Shown: one piece after another, positions 33,713 to 45,227 of the stretch | Layout: each line of letters opens with the position of its first letter | Numbering within the stretch: position 1 is the stretch's first letter | Assembly: GCA_011319805.1 (NCBI GenBank) | Contig: SJRY01000228.1 | Coordinates: forward strand, 558,001-622,000 | Source: Macrocybe gigantea | Taxonomy: Eukaryota; Basidiomycota; Agaricomycetes; Agaricales; Callistosporiaceae | Reading direction: 5' to 3' | DNA length: 64,000 nt | Notes under the pieces: model-generated | Told to the model about the DNA's origin: nothing | The model's database searches: none | What the model saw: only the letters and a program-made list of their open reading frames with translations | Made by a program: the position numbers and the translations under genes

Positions 33713-34465
33713 TCAAGCATCCCATTGCATTACTGAGGTCACCCAGTATGTTCTTCCGTACCTATCATCCTGGTCGTCAACCCAGCACAGCCCATCTCTG
33801 AGTACCAAGTTATCCAATGCGGCTCTCGCGCGATTCTTCACCCATCCGGTGTAGGTAGTAAGCCATTCTTCGACCACTCGCCCTCCATGTAGCCGAGCCA
33901 TGGCGATCACGACAGTTTGATCGTCATCCAATTCTTTAACTAGGCTGCGAACCATTCTGCGCCCGTCAACCTCAATCACCCGATATCCTGCGCCGAGCGG
34001 TTGTAACGTTTTGATGCTCTGGATGATATCATCCTCGGCGACAACTCCAGCCTCGAGGCCACGTAGCTTGCTGACCAGCCTGACAAGTTCTGACATCTCG
34101 ATCATACCCCCATTTCGCTCCCGTGTGCTCACACAAATATCGACAATTTGTACACCGAGTTCGTATTGCCAGTCAGCCAGACCGAGCATCTCCGCCCACC
34201 ATCCTCCTTTCCTGGGTCCGGCCAGAGGATCGACGCCGATGGAGAAGCACATCTGCTGAAATGCATGGCGGAAGGAGGGATCTGTCTTGATTGAATCGCG
34301 GTGGGTGGATGCAAAGTGAGCTAATGCGGATCGAAACTGCGTGAGCTGGGACTGCAGGTGTTCGAGCTGAGATTTCGAGAGCGTGGACGAGAGCAAGGCA
34401 AAGGAGCGGTCGGACTGCTCTTGCCTGTCGAAGGCGGCGAGGCCAACTCGAGCACGTCGATGCAT
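33713..34465 (-). CDS. SNF8: ESCRT-II subunit SNF8/VPS22
   Basis: Endosomal sorting complex II subunit with two winged-helix domains. Single exon, 250 residues. Start MHRRARVGLAAFDRQEQ is the family start (an upstream in-frame ATG adds a non-conserved stretch). Then FASTHRDSIKTDPSFRHAFQQ, IGVDPLAGPRKGGWWAEMLG, YELGVQIVDIC, and C-terminal RAALDNLVLRDGLCWVDDQ. One of the few intron-free and intact long genes here. Convergent with POL31 (73 bp). Confidence 0.95.
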   Translation of the reverse strand: MHRRARVGLAAFDRQEQSDRSFALLSSTLSKSQLEHLQSQLTQFRSALAHFASTHRDSIKTDPSFRHAFQQMCFSIGVDPLAGPRKGGWWAEMLGLADWQYELGVQIVDICVSTRERNGGMIEMSELVRLVSKLRGLEAGVVAEDDIIQSIKTLQPLGAGYRVIEVDGRRMVRSLVKELDDDQTVVIAMARLHGGRVVEEWLTTYTGWVKNRARAALDNLVLRDGLCWVDDQDDRYGRTYWVTSVMQWDA

Positions 34466-34666
34466 GGAGATGTTTGCGCATGTTGACACAAACATTAAGC
34501 CTCTTAAGAACAACTCTTTCTCACCATCGTTCCCTCATGATAGTTCTATTCTTTCCAGTTACTCTTTCAGTCTACCCTTTCGCAGGACATGGCAATAAAT
34601 CCTCGGCCTCGTACACGCTCCTCTCATTATAACCTTGCCTGTCGACTTCGAGGAACCTGAGCGACC

Positions 34667-35597
34667 ATGTTCGTCTTCTATTTCGCCTCTCTTCTCCCAG
34701 CTTTCGTCGCCGCTCAGTACGGCTACGGCCCTGCGCCGACCGATGCCACAACTGCTTCTCCATCTGTCCCCTCCGCTCCTCCGGACTCTGCAGGACAGAT
34801 TAACGTTCGTTTGGTACTCATCCGCTGTTTCCGATCCTCGTTTATTGTTGAGCAGGTCGACGTCGCTTTCCAAACTACATACACGTTCCACCCAGCCAAT
34901 ATCACGGCGAAGAACGGCACTTTGGTCACTTTCTACTTCCCCAAGTATCACAAAGTCTTGCGGTCATGATAATCGATTGACTACTACTTCGCATTTTCAG
35001 CAATGGTCTCACTCATTCAGTCACTCAGTCGTCTTTCGATGCACCTTGCACGTACCTCAAGGCGTCAAACAACACGTCGGCAGGATTCGATTCAGGCCTA
35101 CAGGCAGGGGTTCGATTCACCATCAATATCACGGATGACACGAAGCGTGAGTGCGGCAGATGGACTGGTTAATATTCCTGTTCACTTCTATCCTGTTCGT
35201 GTCGACAGCCATTTGGTTCCATTGCAAACAGGTAATTAGTCGCCTCTCTGTCAGAATCGACGCTGGACATTCCTTTTCAGGTTTTGCATTGTGGAATGGG
35301 CATGGTGGGGAGCATCAACGCTCCTGCAACCGGGAATAACACTTTCGAAGCTTTCCAAAGTCGTGCGATTCAAATTGGAATGTCCGAGCAAACCGCACGT
35401 AATCTGCTTGTCCTGTTACACCGATTTGATGACAACATTCACAGGAAACCGACAATGGGCCTGTCACTGGTGGAGTAAATGGCATTGCAACAGCACCTCC
35501 TAGCGCGTCGACAGTGCCCTCAGGCTCCAGGAAGTTGGAAAGTAGCTTGAGCGTCGCGTATCTGGTGATAGTAGCATTCGGTCTAATTGTAGCTTAG
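34667..35597 (+). CDS. Secreted GPI-anchored cupredoxin-like protein
   Basis: Signal peptide MFVFYFASLLPAFVAA, then a cupredoxin domain with type-1 copper ligands: HS in LTHSVTQ, and C-H-M in FHCKQVLHCGMGMVG. A Ser/Thr/Pro-rich linker and hydrophobic tail suggest a GPI anchor. Introns fall after IN, FP, DDTK, KQ and SEQT. The last intron (35395-35444, 50 nt) begins gcacgt, so it is a GC-AG intron; it is the only splice found that keeps DNGPVTGG in frame. Related to fungal extracellular serine-rich proteins; role unknown. Confidence 0.82.
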
Positions 35598-35774
35598 ATA
35601 GTCTCGTATGCTGTCTATGTAGTGGAATTCTGTTGCATGTTCCTCGAATTGCCGGTGTCTGGGGTCCTAGTCGCCTGTCCACGGCCATCAATGGCACTGA
35701 CATTAAGTGCAGCTCAGCGCTCATCCGCTATCTGCGCTTTTTTTTTACTCCTTCATTCTCAATTATCTTGAGGG

Positions 35775-38700
35775 ATGTTTGCAAAGATACCTCAACGTCT
35801 GGCTGTGCCATTCGGAATTCTCGGCGATGAAGCAAAACTGGCGTTTCCTACTCACCCAAATGGCATCATGAAATTGAGTACTGTACGGGTATGTTGTCCG
35901 ACCAGTATCTTCCGCACATATTCTGGACACCAGCAATAGAACATTTCTCCAAACGACAGCTACTGGGACCAAGTATGAATAATACTGCCGTCAGAAGTAA
36001 TGCTAGGTTGACATGTTTTTGACAGTACTTCGTTTTGTTCGACTCAGCCTCGGAGGCATTCTCCCTCATAACACCATATCATAGTATGCGATTTCGGGAC
36101 CACATCCTGTTTATGGCCTCTGCTAAAGTAATAAACTAGTCAGACGCGCCTTACACGATGCTCCTGAAAATGTAGCAACCCTTATCCGGGTGGTCACATC
36201 CCGCCTCTTCAATCTCATTTCCGACCACACATTCCCTTCTCCTCCCAACGCATCCGTCACGGCATTCGCATCGTCTCTCATCAGGGCCGGGACTTCCTTC
36301 ACAGATAGAAACACGACAAAGGAGGTGCTGAACTCTTTGCGAATACTGCAAAGGGTGCTGCCAGTCATATTCGAAATCGAAGGGGAATCGAATGCGTTTG
36401 AGCTAGAGCTACTGTGGAAGAGGCAAGATGTGGGCGACTATCCTTCACATGAATCAGGACCACCTGCAACTCCGCAGTTCGTCATCGAAGACGAAGGCGA
36501 AAACGAGACGGGAGTGGCAGAACAATCGCCACAGACTCAGAAGCCGAAAAGACATCTTCCATCGCTTGCTGAGAAGCTTTTGAGTTCCATCACAGATCTT
36601 CTATATTGCTGTGGCTTTACGCTTCCCAACAAAATACAAGTCAACCATCACAAGATCAACTATGTTATATGGCAAGTTGCTTTTCTTCGACGATTGATCA
36701 AAACTAATTCAACTCTAAGGGAAAAGGGCATTGGATCCAGTGCCGACTTAGGAATATCACACGCTTTTGAGAATAACAAAGTCGAGGTCCTCCGTCTTCT
36801 GCTCGTCCTCCTCTCACGCCAAATATATGTTAACCCCGCTTCTCTGTTCTCAAAACCCTCGCTGTATACCCTTCATGTCGTGCAAAGGACACCAAGGCGT
36901 GACGTATTGACGATCTTGTGCTCGCTGTTGAACACTGCTATGAACTCCTCTGTCTCGGCCGATCATAGCATAGGTGGAATGGCAGGCAGTGTGGCTGGGA
37001 AGCTCCCGTACAACCATTTGATGTTCAAAGGTGAAGATAGCAAGTCAACGCTGGTTGGAATCTGTCTCCAGGTACTCTGTGTCTTGTTAGATTTCCAGAG
37101 TGGCACCGCACGTGATGTCACCACAGAAGGAGAATCAGGTCACGGAAGGACTCCAACGGCTCACACGAACGCGTTCAGATATTTTTTAGCGAAATTAGTG
37201 AGTTGCAGTGTTTCGTGTGCGCCGACTTCGTTCATCTCTGTTGCATGTTAGCATCGTTCGCAAGACTTTCAATTCATCCTTAATGGTCTGTTTGGCATTC
37301 TAGAGCAACAGATGGCAGTGGCCAATAATCTATTGCCGGGGGCCAAAAAGCCTATTCCCTTCCTCGCGGAGACAAGTAAGTCGATGAGATTATGGATGAT
37401 TTGACAGCTGGACTTATCCTACTCAGTCATTTTCCTGTGGAAAACGATTGAACTGAATAAGGTGCGTTTTCATTGTTGCCCTGCAAAGGAGTGGTGCTTC
37501 ACGTCTTTTTAAGAAATTTTGCGCATTTCTTTTGCAATCTGAAAAATGCACCGATTTAGTGGCATTTTTGTTATGCTATGCGATCGACATCAAGGATAAG
37601 CCACGTATGTTCCAACCCGAATGACGCGAAGAATGCCCCTTCTAACTGTGCAAAAGAACAACATGGATTGATGAGAGCATTGTCTTACATCGTCCAAACT
37701 TTCTCAGCCGAACCTTTATTCGGTCCAAGGCTTTCTGACGTTGTAAAGACCCATCTTCCAGTTCGCTGGGCCGCAGGGGGTACACTGGCCGACTTTATGA
37801 TCAATGTAGGCAGATCTAGATGCTCATACGATAAAAATAAGGTCCTACTGACGATAAACAGGCTATATATGCGATTGTGGCGACTACATCCGGGACCCTG
37901 AACTCACTGTATCCAGCCCTCATTATCGCCTTAGTTAATGCTTCACCCTATCTTCGGAACCTGAACGTGGTTGCATCGACCCGTTTGCTGCAATTATTCA
38001 CGTCATTCTCAAACCCCTTATTCCTCCTCTCAGATGAAGGTCACCCGAGATTGGTATTCTTTATGTACGTTCAATGTTCCAATCTAGCTCGAGTCAAGTT
38101 GCTCTGATGATTTTAGGCAGGCTAGAGCTTTTCAATTCTGTCATACTCTACAATCCAGCGGAGAATCCGAATTTCATATATGCAGTTCTTACTGCCCACA
38201 AGACTTTTGAAGACCTTGGTACTTTTACTCTTTCTCGAGGACTTCGAGAAATAAGACGCGTACAGCTCGCAAAAGAAGACCAGGCTGGCAAATTGGAGGA
38301 AAGTACGAGGGAGAAGAGGGAAGTTGAATATGCGAACGTCCACTCTGTGGTGAAGGTGAGACCTGGTCGTGTCAACCAGAATCCAACAGCGAGGAGTTCT
38401 TCGACGGACAATTTGGCTGAAGCCTTCAACCCCGATCGAAGAGGAGACAGTGACGACCTGACCTCTCCACCGGTAACATATGAGATTCCAGCTACATCTA
38501 GCGCTATGCCATCCGAAAAGGCACGAGGCAAGGGAAAGGAAAGAATGTCGCCTACCCTTGACGGGAACCAATCTCTTGACTCCATTTCGGTGATTGGTGT
38601 TGGGCGGAACGGATTTGTGCCGACACAAGAATGGGTATGTCGAATGGAAAATCCACTGCTCTACTTCACTCACGTTACAGCGCTGTCTAGGTCACATCGT

Positions 38701-39216
38701 GGCACCAAGGGTAAGAGGTCACATTTTGTTGAAGGTCCTGTTAAGACCGCTGACTCGCACAAAGCCTACCCCTCGATCCCGTGATGATTTTGATATCGGA
38801 GGTATTGCCCAAGGTCCAAGACTTGCAGGCGTCAGCCAAGCACAGAGTCAATTCCAGTTCGAGCATATCGAATGTGTTATCCAGTCTCAATCTCCAAAGT
38901 GTGATGCCGGATGCTCCAGTCCCAGTTCCTCGGCGATTCATTGTGAGTAAATTATATTGAGTGAGGAATTTGGTTTCACTTCAGACACCACTAGTGGTCG
39001 GATGCTTCAATTATATGGCTGACATCTTTGATCTGGGGCGAGATTTATGTGCGAGGAATGACGCCCCTGGGAATCTGGAACGGGACAAATGTCCGCCTCT
39101 TTACGGTTAAACACACGCAGACTCCAAGTCGGCAGATTACTGAGACCGTGTCGAATGTCGTCGGTGGCCTCTTGAGGAGGAACTCTGATTCAACCCAGTC
39201 ATGGTCCCGTAGCTGA
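35775..39216 (+). CDS. HID1-domain protein (HID-1 family, Golgi)
   Basis: Homologue of HID-1/Ftp105, a peripheral Golgi/endosomal protein in vesicle sorting. Recognised by GDEAKLAF near the start, NDSYWDQY, SLITPYH, APENVATLIRVVTSRLFNLISDHTFP (in pieces), LPYNHLMF, VNASPYLRNLNVVAS, a charged linker, WVTSWHQGLPLDPVMILISEVLPKVQ (in pieces), and the C-terminal IWLTSLIWGEIYVRGMTPLGIWNGT. About thirteen introns. A tempting frame break at 38709 disappears with a 54-nt intron (about 38711-38764). The N-terminal ATG at 35775 gives MFAKIPQ, so the Met-Gly start used for myristoylation in animals is not seen; the first exon is therefore less sure. Confidence 0.87.
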
Positions 39217-39501
39217 TAAGTTATTGTATTGCACTTCATTTACCCATTCATCTAGTTTCGGCTCCATGTAATGCATCGCCGAGTGATGGATCTATATTGC
39301 GCCTTAAACCTTAAACCTTCAGAGTATGATGTATCTTCTATTAACCCCATGTACACAAACAAGTCCAACCATTTCCCATCTATCATATTGATGAAAGTGG
39401 CACCGGAGAGTCTGCCAGACTAGAACCCATGATAAATCATGCAGATGTGAGGCAAGCCTTGTTGCAAAAGGGTATGGTCTTCTGCTTCCACACTGCCTAC
39501 G

Positions 39502-40673
39502 ATGAATTCACTCCCCCAAACCACAGGAAATATCAAACGTCTGAATGATGTGCTACTAATCTCACCGAGAGAACTTGGACGTAGGTGCAAGATATCTCCT
39601 TCGCTTGCGAAGGAGCTCGTCGATACGACATATGATGTGGCATTTCCTCCACTACTTTCACGTCTTGAAGAGGTGAAGTGTGATGAGAGATTTACAACGG
39701 GCGATTCCACCTTGGATGCTGCGCTAGGAGGCGGTATACAGACTAGCACAATATACGAAGTTGTTGGGGAAAGGTCAGAAATGTTGTCATCGGCGTCTCG
39801 GGGCCTATTGACGTTGATCAAAGTGCGGCAGGGAAGACACAGCTGGCGATACAGCTTTCCGTTTCGGTACAACTTCCTAGAAGTCACGGTGGGCTGGACG
39901 GAGCAGCTTGCTACTTGATGACATCCGCAACCTTGCCGACACAACGGATACTCCAAATGGCATCAAGGAATTCCGTGTTCAGTAGCCTCCGGGGATGCTT
40001 GGATGACATCCACACCATGTCCATTCCTACAGTGCCGATCTTAATCAATGTTCTGACCCAAACGTTGCCGGCCTTTATTGACGAAAAGGCCAGGGCCAAC
40101 AGCAAGCCTATCAGACTGGTTATTCTGGACGCCCTGCCAGAACTATTCCATACATCGACCAAGACGACAACGAATTCCCTTGCGGATCGATCAAGAACCC
40201 TCTCTGAAATATCTTCATTACTACACTCTATTGCCGACAAGCATTCTCTCGCCATTGTAGTCATCAATGAAGTGGCAGATGCATTTTATTCGAATGTAGA
40301 TGGCCGCAGCGCCGTGACCCAAGGTCTTCGCTATAGTGATCAGGCCCAATGGTTCAGCGGGAAGAGCACACTTCGCGGCGAATGCTCTAAACAAGCCAGT
40401 CTCGGATTAGCTTGGGCCAATCAAGTCAATGCTCGCATCCTGCTTGCACGGACGCAGCGCAGACGGCGCTTTTCAGGGTTGAAACCAGAGCCTTCCAAAA
40501 GAACCAAAGCCACAGAGACGGAGATCATGGCCGAAACGGCGCCAGACGGATATCATATGCGAGGGGACCAATATGCACTCGTACGGACGCTTGACGTTGT
40601 CTTCAGTTCTGTGTGCCGTCGGTGCAGTTTGGAATACATTATAACAGACGTAGGTGTAGTTGCGTTGGGTTGA
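39502..40673 (+). CDS. RAD51 paralogue, RAD57/XRCC3-like
   Basis: RecA-fold ATPase of homologous recombination. After a short N-terminus with a helix-hairpin-like part (RRCKISPSLAKELVD), the Walker A motif is GESAAGKTQLAIQLSV (bridging a 50-nt intron, 39774-39823). Walker B is PIRLVILDAL, and NEVADAF and LGLAWANQVNARILL resemble Rad57/XRCC3 C-terminal core. Exons 39502-39773 and 39824-40673. Reading intact, about 373 residues. Whether Rad57 or another paralogue is uncertain. Confidence 0.83.
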
Positions 40674-41057
40674 ATAGTCTCAGCACTGGCAAGTTAACTG
40701 AATTAGTTAGGCGTAGCACGACAGGGCTTGTCTCAACTTTGTGTTCGAGCAAAGGTGTCAGTATCAGTAACACATCGCCGCACAATTTTGTCCTTCATTA
40801 GGGCTTTTCTGACGTGAAAATAATCGTCCATAATATATATACAATGGGAGCCAGCTTGGTAGGACAGACAACGGTAGACAGAAGATAAAGAAGAAAGTAA
40901 AATACAGCCAAACTTGGAGGAAGAATCAACCGCAACCATTAAAGCGGGTATACAACGCCGCTGAGAATCACAGACGCTAAGGCGACATGTTGAATTGCAC
41001 CAGATATTGTGCCCCCTCGCATCAAAAGAAGACTGAGTGGTCACTTTGACAGGTCAA
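40674..41057. other. Convergent intergenic region
   Basis: 384 bp between RAD57-like and ATG8 3' ends. It probably holds the two 3' UTRs. I see no further gene or repeat. Confidence 0.5.
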
Positions 41058-41669
<612 letters not shown>

Positions 41670-41862
41670 GATGAATAAATGACGTGCAATATGGGACGGC
41701 TGGGATGACGAAGGGGTGATATGAGGGTAAAGAGTAGATGGTGGTCAATGATGAAGTTCGACGGCAAGAGACACAGTGGACTGACTCAGGGAAACACAAC
41801 AACAGTCAACAAAGGCCGCCGTCACCACGGACGCATTCTCGTTTGCTTTTGTCGAACCCAGG

Positions 41863-44800
41863 ATGTGGGCCGCGGTCCTCTTCCTTCTTGCTTTGTTCAG
41901 CCGGGCCACCGCCCAAGATGCGAATGATACCCTATGGGGCCCGTACAGGCCCAACTTGTACTTTGGACTGCGTCCGCGCTTCCCTCAGTCGCTCATGACC
42001 GGTCTTATGTGGTTTGGTACACAGGATTACACGTCGATAAGCCGTATGCCTGTCTTTGTGTCGCCCCTTGGCGTACTGAGTCACTGTCATCTTCCTTCAT
42101 TTAGGCACCAGACACGCTTGCGATCAGAGCGACAACTTGGACAGTTATGCATGGACTGAATATGATCCCCGTGAGGGAGGCGTGCAAGTCATTCAAGACG
42201 GCCAGAACAATATCAAGATAACGACCGAGTTCTTGAAAGTTCCAGGAGGCACGCATGGTGGAAGTTGGGCCGCCCGTGTGAAAGGGGAACCTCTCAGGAA
42301 AGGTATGTATTGTCTGTCACATTTATGTAGTAGGATGCGATTTCGCATTATGACAGATGGCGTTTCTCGCATTTCTGCTATTTTCTACTTTGGCCTAGAG
42401 GGATTGGGCGGACTGGAGATGGACACTGATGAGAATGAGGATGTGAAGTATCATATCGCTGTCCACTCTACCTCCATTGAATCTGTTGGGTTAGGGTACT
42501 ACAGGAGAAATCAAACTGACTGGTTCCACGCCCGACCTTGGCGATTTTGTCATCAGAATTGCAGATGGTGGGTCATGTACCCTTGTAGTTTAAGTGTCGC
42601 TCAACTTTTTTACGTTATCCAGGCCCAAGCAACAGACCTGTAGACAACGGCCTTCACATGAATGCTTTTCAGAGTCGCGTTGGGAGATCACATTTCCTAG
42701 GGCGTCCCGTGCCTCAAGGAGGGATATGGCAAGCCAAAGGTATTTCTCTGTCGTCCGTGAAAAGCAAAGTTCCTCATCTCATTTTGTAGATATTATCTTG
42801 CAAGCCCTTTTAACGAGGGCCCGTGCCATCCTTACGCCCTATCAGGATCCCAGTGTAGGACTTCCGGACCCGTCGTTCGTCCTCCAGCTTCCAAATGATG
42901 TGTATACCGGCAGCAACCTATATGCATTCCAAAAAATATATGACGGTCCTTTCCAATTTGACATTTTCTTTGAGAGTGCCAGCTCCAAACAAAGCTTGGA
43001 ATGTAAGTGGCTCGCGATTTTTCCAAGTCTAACATAGTCACCATTATTAGCCTCTATTCTGGATCAGGGCATTCCCGCTTTTGTCCACGCCTACAATGAA
43101 CGTTTTCGTTCCTTGTTTCCTTATCCTCGTGACTATCCGCCGGCCAGACGGGCCGATCTAGAACGCTTCTCAAAAGCTATCACGTCCAGCTTGGTTGCCG
43201 GGGTCGGGTATTTTACGGAACCTCAATTATTGATCGTCAATTTTCATACGAATGGGATGAGGATGATGAGGGCACAGGCGATAATACTATTGATTTAGAC
43301 GGCGGAGACTCTAAGCGCGGTGCTCATCTAACAGAACCTCGATGCCTCCTATCGGCGACACCTAGCCGGAGTTTTTTCCCCGTGGTTTCTATTGGCACGT
43401 AGATCTCTCCTTTTTTTTTTCTGTTGGGTATCTGATCCGGCGTCGCACAACAGGGATGAAGGTTTTCATCTCCTACATATTGGTCAATGGGACAACGACT
43501 TCAGGTAATCCGTATGCTGGTAGAGTGAAGTTACTCTTTAACGTTACATTCAGCCTGGAAATTCTTAAATCCTGGGTTGACCTCATTGACGAAAACGGAT
43601 GGGTGGCCAGGGAACAAATTCTCGGAGAAGAAGCAAGGAGCAAAGTACGTTCGACCGATCCACAGACGGTGCGAAACCCGGTGCATTGCTCATTTTCACT
43701 AGGTCCCAGCCGAGTTTCAGACACAAATTCCGAAGTACGCAAATCCGCCGACGCTCACCATGGCTGTTACTGCCTTCGTCACGCGCCTGAAGTTGATGCC
43801 AGCTGAACCGTCCATAAGCGACCTTGGGATGGATGCTAGCATTGGCATGGAAACCCACGATACGCAGGCCCGTTTCTCGGCATTGTTCGGTACCAAAAGT
43901 CAATATCTGCAATCGCCTGAAATGGCGCTCTCGTATTTGAAATCAATATACGAACCTCTTAAGCGTCATTATGAATGGTTCCGCCGCACGCAAAGAGGGC
44001 AAATAAAGCAATATTCGCGGACAGCCAGGTCAAGAACAGAAGCATATCGCTGGAGAGGCAGATCGCAACTTCACGTTCTGACTAGTGGAATGGATGACTA
44101 TCCGAGAGGACCTCCACATGTCGGAGAGCTGCATCTGGACCTTATTTCTTGGATGGCTTTCTTCACAAGAACTATGAAAGACATCGCTGGCTATATTGGT
44201 GAGAGAGATGACGAATTGTCTTTCAGCGAGATTGAGAGAGCTGTTTTAAACAACATTGATGGTGGGTCATGCCTTCTGGCGGCACTACGCGGTTGCCTAA
44301 GTCCTTATCTATAGATCTACACTGGAACGAGGAAGAGAAGATGTATTGCGACGTCAGCGTCAACGACGAAGGTGTGCGTTACACTGGCTTAACTTGAATG
44401 GATGCTGATCGCCTCGAACGCGAAGATGAATCATACCATGTTTGTCATAGAGGATATCTGTCGCTCTTTCCTTTTATTCTTGAGCTCTTACCGGTTTCGT
44501 CGCCGAAGCTACCGCATGTCCTGGATTTATTAAGTGATCCACGCCATCTTTGGTCTCCTTACGGCCTGCGCAGCCTATCTGCAAGCCACCCCGAATTCGG
44601 GAAAGGGGAAAATTACTGGAAAGGACCGATCTGGATTCAGATGAATTACCTTGCGCTAAGAGCGTTACACAAGGTCGGTGTTGCTTGTACCACCGCGAAC
44701 ACGTCTGATTGGAGCGTGCCAGACGTATGCGGCACAAAGTGGACCATATCAAACGCGGGCGAGGCAGCTTTACGACAAGCTGAGACACAACATCGTTGAG

Positions 44801-45080
44801 AACGTGTTCAAGGTATGGGCGAGCGTTGCAATGGCTGTTGCATGCTGATGTGTGCATGCAGGAATATGAGCGGACGGGTTATGTATGGGAACAATATGAT
44901 GCACTGACGGGGAAGGGAGACGAAGGTAAGGTCGTGTCGCTACGACGTGATTTTTTTTTTTTTTGAGGGGGACTGACGAAGAGCTGCTCAGTCATCCGTT
45001 CACGGGCTGGACGTCACTGACCGCACTGAGTAGGTGTTTCTTTCTTTCTTTTTTTTTTTTTTGCAGGTTATGAAAACTGA
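41863..45080 (+). CDS. Processing alpha-glucosidase I (GH63), CWH41/GCS1
   Basis: ER enzyme that removes the outermost glucose from the N-glycan precursor. N-terminal signal-anchor (MWAAVLFLLALFSRATAQ), then LWGPYRPNLYFGLRPR, RHACDQSD, DNLDSYAWTEYDPREGG (in pieces), GLHMNAFQSRVGR, DQGIPAFVHAYNERF, TEPRCLLSATPSRSFFP, DEGFHLLHIGQWDND, WIQMNYLALRALHK and WEQYDALTGKGD. About fourteen introns. At 43211-43214 (T4) and at the T6/C4 run 43372-43381 one base each seems missing, since YGTSIIDRQFSYEWDE and RGFYW lie in shifted frames. The intron 43395-43453 uses a gc donor. The last introns contain long T runs (44951 and 45049 on), and the extreme C-terminus is less certain. Confidence 0.9.
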
Positions 45081-45227
45081 AGCTGATGTCTTTTGCTTGC
45101 GTAGTGCTGAGTGAACAATATTAGGAATTATATGTATATAGTAGTGAAAAAAAAGAAATAGATGCAAACAAAAGCCGACAACTCTCTTTGAAACCATTTC
45201 AACTCAACTCGTCGGCCTGGCGCCGTA

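Noticed and set aside
38709..38765. Apparent frameshift in HID1 after WHQG
   Set aside because: A 54-nt GT-AG intron (gtaagag donor) joins WHQG to LPLDPVMILISEVLPKVQ with no base change.
39300..39325. ccttaaaccttaaacctt as a telomere-like repeat
   Set aside because: Only about two and a half units, wrong for the usual TTAGGG, and in a normal intergenic gap.
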